A stretch of DNA of 28,638 nt from Oscillospiraceae bacterium (lineage in GTDB: Bacteria > Bacillota > Clostridia > Oscillospirales > Ruminococcaceae): NCBI GenBank assembly GCA_019413245.1, contig DXNX01000005.1, positions 1-28,638 on the forward strand, read 5' to 3'. Shown piece after piece: positions 1 through 7,156 of this stretch (positions are counted from its first letter, which is position 1; each line of letters begins with the position of its first letter). Under the pieces are notes generated by a model that had not been told where the DNA came from, made no database searches, and saw only the letters and a program-made list of their open reading frames with translations. The position numbers and the translations under genes are program-made.

Positions 1-144
1 CTGCGGTATCTGATTGCAACGGACCATACAAAGGAACCGGGAGTGTTTTTGCTGCTTGCTTTTTTGCTGGCAGTGGCCATTCTGCCGTTGATTCTGAATC
101 TTGTCAGCGCCGCATGGGCTTTGTACCGGAGCGAAACTCTGTGA
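1..144 (+). CDS. C-terminal fragment of a membrane protein, probably an ABC transporter permease
   Basis: The first frame is open from the window edge to a TGA at 142-144 and encodes 47 residues. The visible part has one clear hydrophobic segment (about residues 15-40, with the run FLLLAFLLAVAILPLIL) followed by a short polar tail, as in the last transmembrane helix of an integral membrane protein. The gene is cut by the window start, so its family cannot be read directly. The permease call is inferred from the co-directional ABC ATPase two genes downstream. The next gene starts 14 bases after its stop, with its ribosome binding site overlapping this stop region, so co-transcription is likely. 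Confidence 0.5.
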   Translation: MRYLIATDHTKEPGVFLLLAFLLAVAILPLILNLVSAAWALYRSETL

Positions 145-158
145 AGGGAGGGACTGGA

Positions 159-1580
159 ATGAGACACGCAAACAAGAACCCCGGTCTGGGCCTGGCAATC
201 TTTGTTGTTGCGGCGGTGACTGCTTTGGGGGCCGGGATACTGGCCCGTCTGGCAGGCCTGCATCAGATGCAGACGGCCCTTGTGGAGGAGACCGGAGACC
301 GGAATACATTGCAGGGCTTTACTCTTTCAGGCTATACACGGTTCCAGGCCGAAAACACCCTGACACATTTTACCTTGCAGAACGGGCTGCTGACTGGCGA
401 AACCATACCGGAGCAGGTCCGGATGCCGGAAAAAGCCCAGCTGCCCAGTACCTTCGACGATGATTCCAATATCATCACGGTGGCGCCGGAAGAACGGGAA
501 GCTGTCAACCGACAAGCTACCTTCAGCGGCAACACCGCAACTTCCTATGCCAAAAACTTCTGGATCATGCGGGAAATCAATCTGCCGGACAACACCTCTC
601 TGCGCCTGCACATTGCGGATAAAACGTCGGATATGCCGGTGGAAGTGGTGTCCTATCCCACCGCTTGGAGTGGAATGGACTGGTCTGCTTCCAATGACTA
701 TCTGCCGGAAACCTATCCTTCCTGGGCGGAGGAAATCAGTACACAGTGGAAAGGCCACTGGATGATCGGACTCAACAAAGAATCTGTTCTCTACCAACCT
801 GGCATCTGGCGCGTGACCGAAAGCCTGACCGAGGAGGAAGTGGAGGCACTTCCTTTGGATGGCGCCGTACAATATGCGGATGGAACCGTCAACGTGCTGT
901 GCAAATCCACCGAGTACGGCAAGGCGGAGTTGTTCTATGTACCGCAGGACCTTGATACCATTCTGGAATGTGACACGCTGGGAGATTATCTGGGCGTCCT
1001 GTATCAGGACACAAACGGGGCTATCCGTTTTGATCTGGTGGATGAGAATGCCACCTGTGTTCAGCAGACATTGATTCAGGAAGGCTCCGGAGCAGAGTTC
1101 TCTCACTCAAAGGTCAATACCCAGCGGGCCAGTCAGATCTGTTATACCTTGGGATTGCATCAGGGAACGGACCGGCGGATCGTATTGCTGCAGTTGGATG
1201 ATTCCGGGCGTCTGGAATGTCTCAACCTGCCGGGGAACCTTCTCCAGGACGGCAGCCAGCTGCCGGGCACCACCGTCATCCAACGCAGTTTGGACGGACA
1301 GTATGTGCTCTTTGTGGGCAGAGAAGAAAACAAGATTCAGCTGACCCGCCTGTTCCAGGAAGAAGAAACGACTTTTTATCCCATTGGCTACCGGTTGGCT
1401 GTATATGATCTGAACGCGCAGAAAGTGGCATACACCGGCCTGCTGGACACCGGCGCGGACAGGATCTGGGGCAACTATATCGTCAACCGAGATTTTATCT
1501 ATTACGGTCTGGCAGGGGAGCTGCTGTCACTGAGCCGGGATTGCTACACCGTTTTCCCACAACAAGCACAGGAGGGCTGA
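159..1580 (+). CDS. Membrane-anchored protein of unknown family in an ABC transporter operon
   Basis: This encodes 473 residues from ATG 159, chosen because an AAGGGAGGG ribosome binding site lies about 6 bases upstream; an in-frame start at 114 lacks such a site and overlaps the preceding gene. One hydrophobic segment at about residues 9-33 (GLGLAIFVVAAVTALGAGIL) acts as an uncleaved signal anchor or signal peptide, leaving some 440 residues outside the membrane. That part has regularly spaced aromatic and acidic residues and alternating short strand-like stretches, suggestive of a beta-rich or propeller-like fold, but I recognise no family and see no catalytic motif. It lies between a membrane-protein tail and an ABC ATPase whose ATG is 4 bases past this stop. 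A role as an accessory or sensor part of that transporter is inference from position only. Confidence 0.75.
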   Translation: MRHANKNPGLGLAIFVVAAVTALGAGILARLAGLHQMQTALVEETGDRNTLQGFTLSGYTRFQAENTLTHFTLQNGLLTGETIPEQVRMPEKAQLPSTFDDDSNIITVAPEEREAVNRQATFSGNTATSYAKNFWIMREINLPDNTSLRLHIADKTSDMPVEVVSYPTAWSGMDWSASNDYLPETYPSWAEEISTQWKGHWMIGLNKESVLYQPGIWRVTESLTEEEVEALPLDGAVQYADGTVNVLCKSTEYGKAELFYVPQDLDTILECDTLGDYLGVLYQDTNGAIRFDLVDENATCVQQTLIQEGSGAEFSHSKVNTQRASQICYTLGLHQGTDRRIVLLQLDDSGRLECLNLPGNLLQDGSQLPGTTVIQRSLDGQYVLFVGREENKIQLTRLFQEEETTFYPIGYRLAVYDLNAQKVAYTGLLDTGADRIWGNYIVNRDFIYYGLAGELLSLSRDCYTVFPQQAQEG

Positions 1581-1584
1581 TCGT

Positions 1585-2316
1585 ATGATTGAAGTCAAGA
1601 ATCTGGAAAAGACATGGCGCCGGGGCCGCACCCGCGTGGGGTTGTTCCCCACCAGCTTTACGGTACCGGACGGCCAGATCGTGGGGGTCCTCGGGGATAA
1701 CGGCGCCGGAAAAACCACCCTGCTGCGGGCGATGGCGGGTCTTCTGCCTCCAAAGACGGGAACCGCTTTGTTTGACGGCAAAACGGCTGCCAAACAGTAC
1801 GAGCGCATCAGCTACATCACAGGAGAGGGCAGTTATTACCCCCAGCTGACGGTGGGAGAGTACGGGGCTTTTCTGGAAGATCTTCATTCGGCCTTTGACC
1901 CCAAGCGCTACCGGGACTTTCTGGCATTCTTCCAGCTGCCGGAAAATGTGAAAATCGCACGGCTTTCCACCGGCCAGAAAGCCCGGGTGGAACTGGCCGC
2001 AGGGTTTGCCAAACGGGCCGACTACTATCTGATGGACGAACCGTTTCTGGGTAAGGATGTGTTTACCCGCAAAGACTTCATCAAGCTGATGAGTGCCGTC
2101 CTGCACGGGAAAGAAACCATCCTTATCACCACCCATTATCTGGATGACATCGAACATTTTCTGGACCGGGCCCTGGTGCTGCACGAAGGCAGAATCGCCG
2201 ATGATTTTCTGTTGGAAGATCTGCAGCAAAGCGGCCAGACCCTGGTGGAGCGCATGGCCAGAACCTGCGGGTGGGACCCGCAGCGGTATCTGCATTTCGG
2301 CGAAGAGGAGGGCTGA
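1585..2316 (+). CDS. ABC transporter ATP-binding protein
   Basis: This 243-residue ATPase subunit would power a transporter by ATP hydrolysis at the cytoplasmic face of the membrane. Visible motifs are Walker A GDNGAGKTT at residues 37-45, signature LSTGQ at 127-131, Walker B YLMDEP at 148-153 and the switch histidine in TTH at residue 184. The signature is LSTGQ rather than the commoner LSGGQ, as in several multidrug/bacitracin-type and YtrB-like ATPases. The Q-loop position reads GEGSYYPQLT and lacks a clearly placed glutamine at the usual site. The start follows an AGGAGGG site 8 bases upstream. It lies within a tight operon: 4 bases after the upstream anchor protein and 2 bases before a winged-helix gene. 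The transported substrate cannot be read from the sequence. Confidence 0.93.
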   Translation: MIEVKNLEKTWRRGRTRVGLFPTSFTVPDGQIVGVLGDNGAGKTTLLRAMAGLLPPKTGTALFDGKTAAKQYERISYITGEGSYYPQLTVGEYGAFLEDLHSAFDPKRYRDFLAFFQLPENVKIARLSTGQKARVELAAGFAKRADYYLMDEPFLGKDVFTRKDFIKLMSAVLHGKETILITTHYLDDIEHFLDRALVLHEGRIADDFLLEDLQQSGQTLVERMARTCGWDPQRYLHFGEEEG

Positions 2317-2318
2317 AT

Positions 2319-2552
2319 ATGAATCCGAAGAACGGCAGGAAACTGACTCCCAGCGAACAGGCACTGTGGAACACATTGTATGATAACCGCGGCAAAGCGG
2401 TACCGCGCGGCCAGCTTCTGGCCGTTGTGGGGTACCCGGCGGGCATCAACACCCGCACCCTGGATGTTCATATCCAGCACTTGCGCCGCAAAATGGGCCA
2501 GGAAGCCCGCATCGAAACGGTGTTCCGCATCGGCTACCGCCTGGCAGTGTAA
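2319..2552 (+). CDS. Stand-alone OmpR/PhoB-type winged-helix DNA-binding protein
   Basis: This 77-residue protein consists almost only of an OmpR/PhoB C-terminal effector domain: an N-terminal helix (LTPSEQALWNTLYDN), a recognition-helix region with NTRTLDVHIQHLRRKM, and the wing strand VFRIGYRLAV. Full response regulators of this family are about 220-240 residues with a receiver domain; none is present here, and upstream sequence belongs to the ABC ATPase, so this is not a simple frameshift remnant. ATG 2319 is preferred over an in-frame start at 2271 because a GAGGAGGG site sits just upstream. The gene begins 2 bases after the ATPase stop and ends the operon before a strong terminator. It probably regulates its own transporter operon, without phosphorylation; that is inference. 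Confidence 0.85.
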   Translation: MNPKNGRKLTPSEQALWNTLYDNRGKAVPRGQLLAVVGYPAGINTRTLDVHIQHLRRKMGQEARIETVFRIGYRLAV

Positions 2553-2561
2553 AAGACAAAT

Positions 2562-2600
2562 AAAAACAGACCGGAAGCATGCCTTCCGGTCTGTTTTTTT
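2562..2600. terminator. Bidirectional intrinsic terminator
   Basis: A near-perfect 12-13 bp stem (left arm 2565-2577, right arm 2583-2595) with a 5-base loop is preceded by an A-run and followed by a T-run. It sits between the ABC operon (+) and the pseudouridine synthase gene (-), which converge here, so it can stop transcription from both sides. Confidence 0.92.
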
Positions 2601-2606
2601 GTCAAG

Positions 2607-3572
2607 TTATTGGTTCTGCTTCAGGGCATCAAAGCGGCGTACGATCTCCGGATCACTCAATTTGATGACCTGCCCGGAAAGCCGATGCAGACTGTTGGCT
2701 TCGGGAATACGCCCGAAGGTCAGCCGCTGGGCACAGAGCGCCTGTGTCTTGAACCCCATGCGCTCGTTGACGGCCCGGTTGCCGTACTTGATGTCCCCCA
2801 GCACAGGATGTCCCAGAAAAGCCAGGTGGGCACGGATCTGGTGAGTGCGCCCGGTCAACAGACCGATACGGCACAGGGTGAACGGCCCGTTGGTCCGGAT
2901 GGGGGTCACATCGGTGATGATCTGCTTGTAGCCTTCAGATTCCCGGGCGTGGACCTTCACCTTGTTGCCCTTTTCACTGTGCTGCAGCCAGGCAATGTGC
3001 CGCCCGGCGGGGGGCGTGCCGATGGTGATGGTCAGGTATTCTTTCTTGAGCCAGTCTTCCCGGATGATCTCGTTCATATCCCGCAGGGCGGTATAACTTT
3101 TGGCCGCAATGACAAGGCCCTCGGTGCCCCGGTCGAGCCGGTTGCACAAAGCGGGCGCAAAGCGGTTTTCTGCCTTCGGGTCATACTTGCCCTCCTCAAT
3201 CAGGCGGGCTGTGAAGGCGTCCACCAGATTGGGGTCCCCGGTCCGGTCGCTGTGGCACAACAGGTGAGCGGGCTTGTACAGGATGGTAATGTCCTCGTCC
3301 TCATAAATGACCGTGACCGGCGGCTGCCGACGGGGCGGCTTTTTCACGCTGGTCACTGGCACGGCGGGGAAGAACTCATCATTGATGTACAGTTCAATGA
3401 TGTCGCCGGTCTGCAACCGGGTGTCCGGTTCGCCGCGCTTGCCGTTGACCTTGATGCGCTTGTTGCGGAAACTCTTGTACATCATGCTCCGCGGCATGTT
3501 GGAAGTGACTGCTTCCACAAAGCGGCTCAGACGCACGCCGTTTTCGTTTTCTCCTGCCGTAAACTGTTTCAT
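2607..3572 (-). CDS. RluA-family pseudouridine synthase (RluC/RluD-like)
   Basis: This 321-residue enzyme would isomerise specific uridines in ribosomal RNA (or tRNA) to pseudouridine. Residues 12-65 form an S4-like RNA-binding region (RLSRFVEAV...KRIKVNGKR...GDIIELY). The catalytic motif appears as NRLDRGTEG with Asp147; the residue before RLD is Asn where most RluC/D enzymes have His. A second family motif, GRTHQIRAHLAFLGHPVLGD, lies near residue 240. Length fits the family. ATG at 3570-3572 has a GAGAGG site upstream. The gene is divergent from radC and convergent with the ABC operon. Which base is modified (RluC- versus RluD-type) cannot be decided by eye. Confidence 0.93.
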   Translation of the reverse strand: MKQFTAGENENGVRLSRFVEAVTSNMPRSMMYKSFRNKRIKVNGKRGEPDTRLQTGDIIELYINDEFFPAVPVTSVKKPPRRQPPVTVIYEDEDITILYKPAHLLCHSDRTGDPNLVDAFTARLIEEGKYDPKAENRFAPALCNRLDRGTEGLVIAAKSYTALRDMNEIIREDWLKKEYLTITIGTPPAGRHIAWLQHSEKGNKVKVHARESEGYKQIITDVTPIRTNGPFTLCRIGLLTGRTHQIRAHLAFLGHPVLGDIKYGNRAVNERMGFKTQALCAQRLTFGRIPEANSLHRLSGQVIKLSDPEIVRRFDALKQNQ

Positions 3573-3589
3573 CCTGGTACCTCTCTACT

Positions 3590-3617
3590 TTGCAAAACAA
3601 TATTTATAGTATATAAT
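3590..3617 (+). promoter_or_regulatory. Putative radC promoter
   Basis: TTGCAA at 3590-3595 and a perfect TATAAT at 3612-3617 are separated by 16 bases. The predicted transcript would begin near 3624, giving a leader of about 27 bases before ATG 3651. Confidence 0.65.
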
Positions 3618-3630
3618 AGAAAAAGTCAAA
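3603..3630 (-). promoter_or_regulatory. Putative promoter of the pseudouridine synthase gene
   Basis: Read on the minus strand, TTGACT (3629-3624) is followed after 15 bases by TATAAA (3608-3603); shifting the -35 by one base (TTTGAC) gives 16. The predicted start lies about 25 bases upstream of the ATG. It overlaps the radC promoter on the other strand. Confidence 0.5.
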
Positions 3631-3650
3631 CGTAAAGGATGTGCATCCCG

Positions 3651-4418
3651 ATGGCGCAGGAGAAAAAGGAGAAGCCGATCCATGCCGATCATCGTTCCCG
3701 CATGCAGGAACGGGTACGGCGTGAAGGTCTTTCCGGTCTGGCTGCCCATGAGGTGCTGGAATATCTTTTGTTCTTTTCCATTCCCCGCAAGGATACCAAT
3801 GCGTTGGCCCACCGCCTGATCCAGCATTTCGGCAGTTTCTGCAATGTGCTGGATGCCAGCGAGGAAGAGCTGCTTAAGGTGGAAGGTATCGGACCGGCCA
3901 GTGCCCGGCTGATTGCCAGCGTCCGTAAATTCGACCAGTATTATCTTTTGCAGCAGCGCCGCGGCCGGGCCCACCCACTGAACAGCGAAGCCGCCCGCAT
4001 CGAGTATGTGCGGCCGCTGTTTTACAGCGAACATAACGAGATTTGCTATCTCATCGCCATGAATGACCAGTACATGCCGCTGCGGGACATCCGCGTGGCG
4101 GAAGGCGTGCCCAACCATGTCAGCCTGAACACCCGCAAGATGGCGCGGGAGGCAGTGGCCTGCGGATGTACCTGCGCGTTTCTGGCCCATAATCATCCCA
4201 CCGGCCTGGCGATGCCTTCCAGTGCGGATGTATATTCCACCCGCCTGGTTGCCGGTGCCCTGCAGCCTTTGGGAATCCACCTGGTGGATCACATCATTGT
4301 GGCGCCGTCGGATGCGGCCAGTATGATGAAACAGTTCCAGGCATCTTCAGATTTCGACCAGCAGGCGGCCCTTGCCAGTGAGCCGGCCCCCGAAACGCCG
4401 GAAGAGGAAAATCAGTGA
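3651..4418 (+). CDS. radC: RadC-family JAMM/MPN-domain protein
   Basis: This 255-residue RadC homologue has an N-terminal helix-hairpin-helix-like region around residues 60-90 (LLKVEGIGPASARLIAS) and a C-terminal JAMM/MPN metalloprotease-like domain with the motif HNHPTG...PSSAD (His180, His182, Asp193), the expected zinc ligands. The family is widespread; the original DNA-repair assignment is doubted and a role linked to recombination or DNA processing is only presumed. ATG 3651 is chosen because AAAGGA at 3634-3639 lies upstream at an acceptable if long spacing; the alternative ATG 3639 has no upstream site. The last 25 or so residues are acidic and low in complexity. It is monocistronic, convergent with hpf. 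Confidence 0.9.
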   Translation: MAQEKKEKPIHADHRSRMQERVRREGLSGLAAHEVLEYLLFFSIPRKDTNALAHRLIQHFGSFCNVLDASEEELLKVEGIGPASARLIASVRKFDQYYLLQQRRGRAHPLNSEAARIEYVRPLFYSEHNEICYLIAMNDQYMPLRDIRVAEGVPNHVSLNTRKMAREAVACGCTCAFLAHNHPTGLAMPSSADVYSTRLVAGALQPLGIHLVDHIIVAPSDAASMMKQFQASSDFDQQAALASEPAPETPEEENQ

Positions 4419-4421
4419 AAC

Positions 4422-4454
4422 AAAAAGGCGCCGCCCTCTTTCGGGGGCGGCGCC
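4422..4454 (-). terminator. Intrinsic terminator of hpf
   Basis: A 10-bp very GC-rich stem (4427-4436 with 4445-4454) has five A residues just before it on the plus strand, which become the T-run after the hairpin on the minus strand, just downstream of the hpf stop. There is no T-run on the plus side, so it is oriented for hpf; it may still slow radC transcription. Confidence 0.85.
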
Positions 4455-4466
4455 GTATTGAGTATG

Positions 4467-4982
4467 TCAGGCTTCCGGAATCAGAACACCGTAACCGCCG
4501 TCGGCACGGTGATAAACGACCTGGACATTGCCGGTGTCGGCACTGCGATACAGGAAGAATGTATGCCCCAGGAGTTCCATCTGCATGATGGCTTCTTCAG
4601 TGGTGCAGGGCTTGACGGCAAAATGCTTTTCACGCACAACGGTCAGCGGATCTTCCGGCTCGTTGACAATGGGTTCCTGTGCCGCTGCTGCGGTCAGCTT
4701 GTCGCCAAGGCGCTTGCGGTACTTGACCACGCGGCGTACCAGAAGGTCTACGGCATCACTCAGGGCGTCCTCCATCCGGTCAGAGGCTTTCTCGGCGCGC
4801 ATGGTCAGCGTTCCGCTACGCAGCGTCAGCTCCACCGTCTGCCGGGTTTTCTCAACCGTTACTGTGACCTGCGCCTGCGCTTCTTCGGGGAAGAACTTGT
4901 CAAGCTTGGCCAGCTTCTTTTCTGCCAGTTCAATAAAGCTGGGCTTCAGCGATACGCGACGACCGGTACATGTGACTTTCAT
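4467..4982 (-). CDS. hpf: Ribosome hibernation-promoting factor, long form
   Basis: This 171-residue protein binds the 30S subunit and, in its long form, dimerises 70S ribosomes to 100S particles in stationary phase or stress. The N-terminal ribosome-binding domain covers about residues 1-100 (MKVTCTGRRVSL...DRMEDALSDAVDLLVRRVVKYRKRL-type helix), followed by an alanine-rich linker and the C-terminal dimerisation domain at about 112-171 (VREKHFAVKPCTTEEAIMQM, ending GGYGVLIPE). The length and presence of the tail domain mark the long form typical of Gram-positives. The start has a GGAGG site 7-8 bases upstream. Two strong hairpins lie in its short 5' leader and a terminator follows its stop, so it is monocistronic. 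Confidence 0.95.
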   Translation of the reverse strand: MKVTCTGRRVSLKPSFIELAEKKLAKLDKFFPEEAQAQVTVTVEKTRQTVELTLRSGTLTMRAEKASDRMEDALSDAVDLLVRRVVKYRKRLGDKLTAAAAQEPIVNEPEDPLTVVREKHFAVKPCTTEEAIMQMELLGHTFFLYRSADTGNVQVVYHRADGGYGVLIPEA

Positions 4983-5000
4983 AGGACAACCTCCTTATTT

Positions 5001-5067
5001 GGCACCGTATACAACGGCGCCCGGTCTTGGTAGCTGTAACCGGATGTGTTTTCCGGTTGCGGTTACC
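5001..5067 (-). promoter_or_regulatory. Two stable hairpins in the hpf 5' leader
   Basis: On the hpf transcript a 15-bp stem with three G-U pairs (5067-5053 with 5043-5029, 9-base loop) is followed by an 8-bp stem (5021-5014 with 5008-5001, 5-base loop), then the ribosome binding site. With the predicted start near 5069 the first hairpin would occupy the very 5' end of the mRNA, a position known to stabilise transcripts. No downstream T-run, so it is not a terminator. Confidence 0.6.
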
Positions 5068-5075
5068 GTATCTAT

Positions 5076-5104
5076 ATTATAGCAACCTTTTCACAAAAAG
5101 TAAA
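5076..5104 (-). promoter_or_regulatory. Putative hpf promoter
   Basis: A perfect TATAAT on the minus strand (5081-5076) has only a weak -35 candidate, TTTACT, 17 bases upstream. The weak -35 leaves open an activator or another sigma factor. Confidence 0.5.
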
Positions 5105-5177
5105 ATGATTTCATGCAATTGTAGAAAAATTTTGTAAAAAGTTCACAACCTGCGCCCGGCGCGGAAAGGAACCCCGG

Positions 5178-7028
5178 ATGAACAAATACGATGTTCTGCA
5201 AAAATACTTCGGCCATGACAGTTTCCGCCCCGGTCAGGAAACACTGATCGACGCCCTGCTGGCAGGCCGGGATGTGTTGGGTGTGATGCCCACAGGTGCG
5301 GGCAAATCCGCCTGTTATCAGGTACCGGCCATGCTTTTGCCGGGGCTGACCCTGGTGGTATCACCCCTGATCTCGCTGATGCAGGACCAGGTGGCTTCCC
5401 TGCGTCAGAGCGGCATTGAAGCTGCCTGCATCCATTCCGGTATGGATGAGCAGGAATATTGGAATATTGTACAGGGAGCCCGGCTGGGGCAATACAAACT
5501 GCTGTATGTGGCGCCGGAACGCCTGGAAACAGACGGTTTCCTCTCCCTCGTCAGCGGGGTACAGGTTTCGCTGGTGGCGGTGGACGAAGCGCACTGCGTA
5601 TCCCAGTGGGGGCAGGATTTCCGCCCCAGCTATCTGCGCATTGCGGGATTTCTGGCAAATCTTTCGCCCCGCCCGCCGGTGGGCGCTTTTACCGCCACCG
5701 CTACCGGCCAGGTCAAACAGGATATTGCCCGGCTTCTGGAATTGCGGGACCCTGTGTCCATCACCACCGGCTTTGACCGCCCCAATCTGTATTTTGGGGT
5801 GGAGCGCCCGCGTGATAAGGACCAGTTTGTGGAAGACTATATCAAGGACCATCCGGACAAGAGCGGCATCGTTTATTGCTCTACCCGGAAGACGGTGGAA
5901 CTGGTCTGTACCCAGCTGCGCAAGGCGAAGATCCCCGCCACCCGCTATCATGCCGGCCTGGAGGCGGAAGAACGCCGCAAAAACCAGGAAGATTTTGTGT
6001 ATGACCGCCGTCGGGTCATGGTGGCTACCAACGCGTTCGGCATGGGCATCGATAAATCCAATGTAGGATTTGTCATCCACTACAACATGCCCAAAAACAT
6101 CGAGAACTACTACCAGGAAGCCGGCCGTGCCGGTCGTGACGGAAGCGCTGCCGAGTGCATTCTGCTGTACTCACTGGGGGATATACAGACAGCCCGATTC
6201 CTCATCCAGAACAGCCATGACAATGACGAGCTGACCGAGGAACAGGCCAAGCAGGTAGAAAAGCTGGACCTGCAGCGGCTGGACCGGATGGTGGCTTACT
6301 GCAAGACGACCCGCTGCCTGCGGGGATTTCTGCTGGAATACTTCGGACAGCGCCAGGAGGGCGGTTGCGATAACTGCAGCAACTGCCGGGGCGACTTTGT
6401 GCAGACCGACATCACCACCGAAGCCCAGAAAATCCTGTCCGGTGTGGCGCGCATCGAAAAGCGCTGGTCCGGCGGGCTGGGGGTGGTGGCTCTGGTGCAG
6501 ATGCTGCGGGGCAGCAAGGATAAAAACACCCTCAAGCGCGGCCTGGATGAACTGCCGACCTACGGGATCATGGCGAATACACCGCCCGCCCGTATGCGGT
6601 TGTATCTGGATGCGCTGGAGGAGCAGGGATATCTCATCAACACCCAGGGCGAGTACCCGGTGGTTCGCCTGGCTGCACGCGCGAAGGAGGTACTGTTCCA
6701 GGGGCAAACGGTGACCATGACGGAACGCCGTGTGGCCGAAAAGCCGAAAAAGTCCGCAAAGGCAAAAACAGCTGCAATACCCGCGGATATGCCGGAAGAT
6801 CTGTACGAACGTCTGCGCGCGGTGCGCAGCGAACTGGCCCAGAAACAGCATGTGCCTGCGTATATCATTCTGTCCAATGCCTCTCTGGCGGAGATGGCCT
6901 CCAAGCGCCCGCGCACCACAGGAGACCTGATGCGGATTTCCGGTGTGGGCGAGGCCCGTGCCCATCGTTACGGCAAACAATTTTTGCAGACCATCGCGGA
7001 ATATACGGCACAGCATCCGGAAGGATAA
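5178..7028 (+). CDS. recQ: ATP-dependent DNA helicase RecQ
   Basis: This 616-residue 3'-5' helicase unwinds recombination and repair intermediates in the cytoplasm. It shows the Q motif FRPGQ at 16-20, Walker A TGAGKS at 39-44, DEAH box at 136-139, the helicase motif GRAGRDG near 320, a zinc module with Cys380, 397, 400 and 403 (the same spacing as E. coli RecQ), an RQC winged-helix region around 410-520, and a C-terminal HRDC domain at about 540-610. The aromatic-rich loop reads SQWGQDFRPSY, with Gln where E. coli has His; this variant is, to my knowledge, common in Firmicutes. The start has an AAAGGA site about 8 bases upstream. It stands alone between hpf (divergent) and the separately promoted uvrB. 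Confidence 0.96.
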   Translation: MNKYDVLQKYFGHDSFRPGQETLIDALLAGRDVLGVMPTGAGKSACYQVPAMLLPGLTLVVSPLISLMQDQVASLRQSGIEAACIHSGMDEQEYWNIVQGARLGQYKLLYVAPERLETDGFLSLVSGVQVSLVAVDEAHCVSQWGQDFRPSYLRIAGFLANLSPRPPVGAFTATATGQVKQDIARLLELRDPVSITTGFDRPNLYFGVERPRDKDQFVEDYIKDHPDKSGIVYCSTRKTVELVCTQLRKAKIPATRYHAGLEAEERRKNQEDFVYDRRRVMVATNAFGMGIDKSNVGFVIHYNMPKNIENYYQEAGRAGRDGSAAECILLYSLGDIQTARFLIQNSHDNDELTEEQAKQVEKLDLQRLDRMVAYCKTTRCLRGFLLEYFGQRQEGGCDNCSNCRGDFVQTDITTEAQKILSGVARIEKRWSGGLGVVALVQMLRGSKDKNTLKRGLDELPTYGIMANTPPARMRLYLDALEEQGYLINTQGEYPVVRLAARAKEVLFQGQTVTMTERRVAEKPKKSAKAKTAAIPADMPEDLYERLRAVRSELAQKQHVPAYIILSNASLAEMASKRPRTTGDLMRISGVGEARAHRYGKQFLQTIAEYTAQHPEG

Positions 7029-7055
7029 AAGCGGTTCCGTTTTTGCAAAAAACAC

Positions 7056-7084
7056 TTTACGCCCGCCGCAAAGCATGCTATAAT
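7056..7084 (+). promoter_or_regulatory. Promoter of the uvrBA operon
   Basis: TTTACG at 7056-7061 and a perfect TATAAT at 7079-7084 are spaced 17 bases apart, 73 bases before the uvrB start codon. An imperfect inverted repeat, ACAACCAATTGTTGT (7096-7110), lies just past the expected transcription start and could be an operator; it does not match the usual clostridial or Bacillus LexA box. Confidence 0.75.
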
Positions 7085-7156
7085 CAAACGGAGATACAAC
7101 CAATTGTTGTAAGTTGAGAAGGCCAAAACCAGAAGCAGAATAAAGGGGGATGGGAC

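Noticed and set aside
2610..3635. A 341-codon plus-strand frame opposite the pseudouridine synthase
   Set aside because: The minus-strand gene has catalytic motifs, a binding site and a terminator; the plus frame has none.
7085..7156. LexA/SOS box upstream of uvrB
   Set aside because: No GAAC-N4-GTTC-like sequence is present; the nearby palindrome differs in both sequence and spacing.
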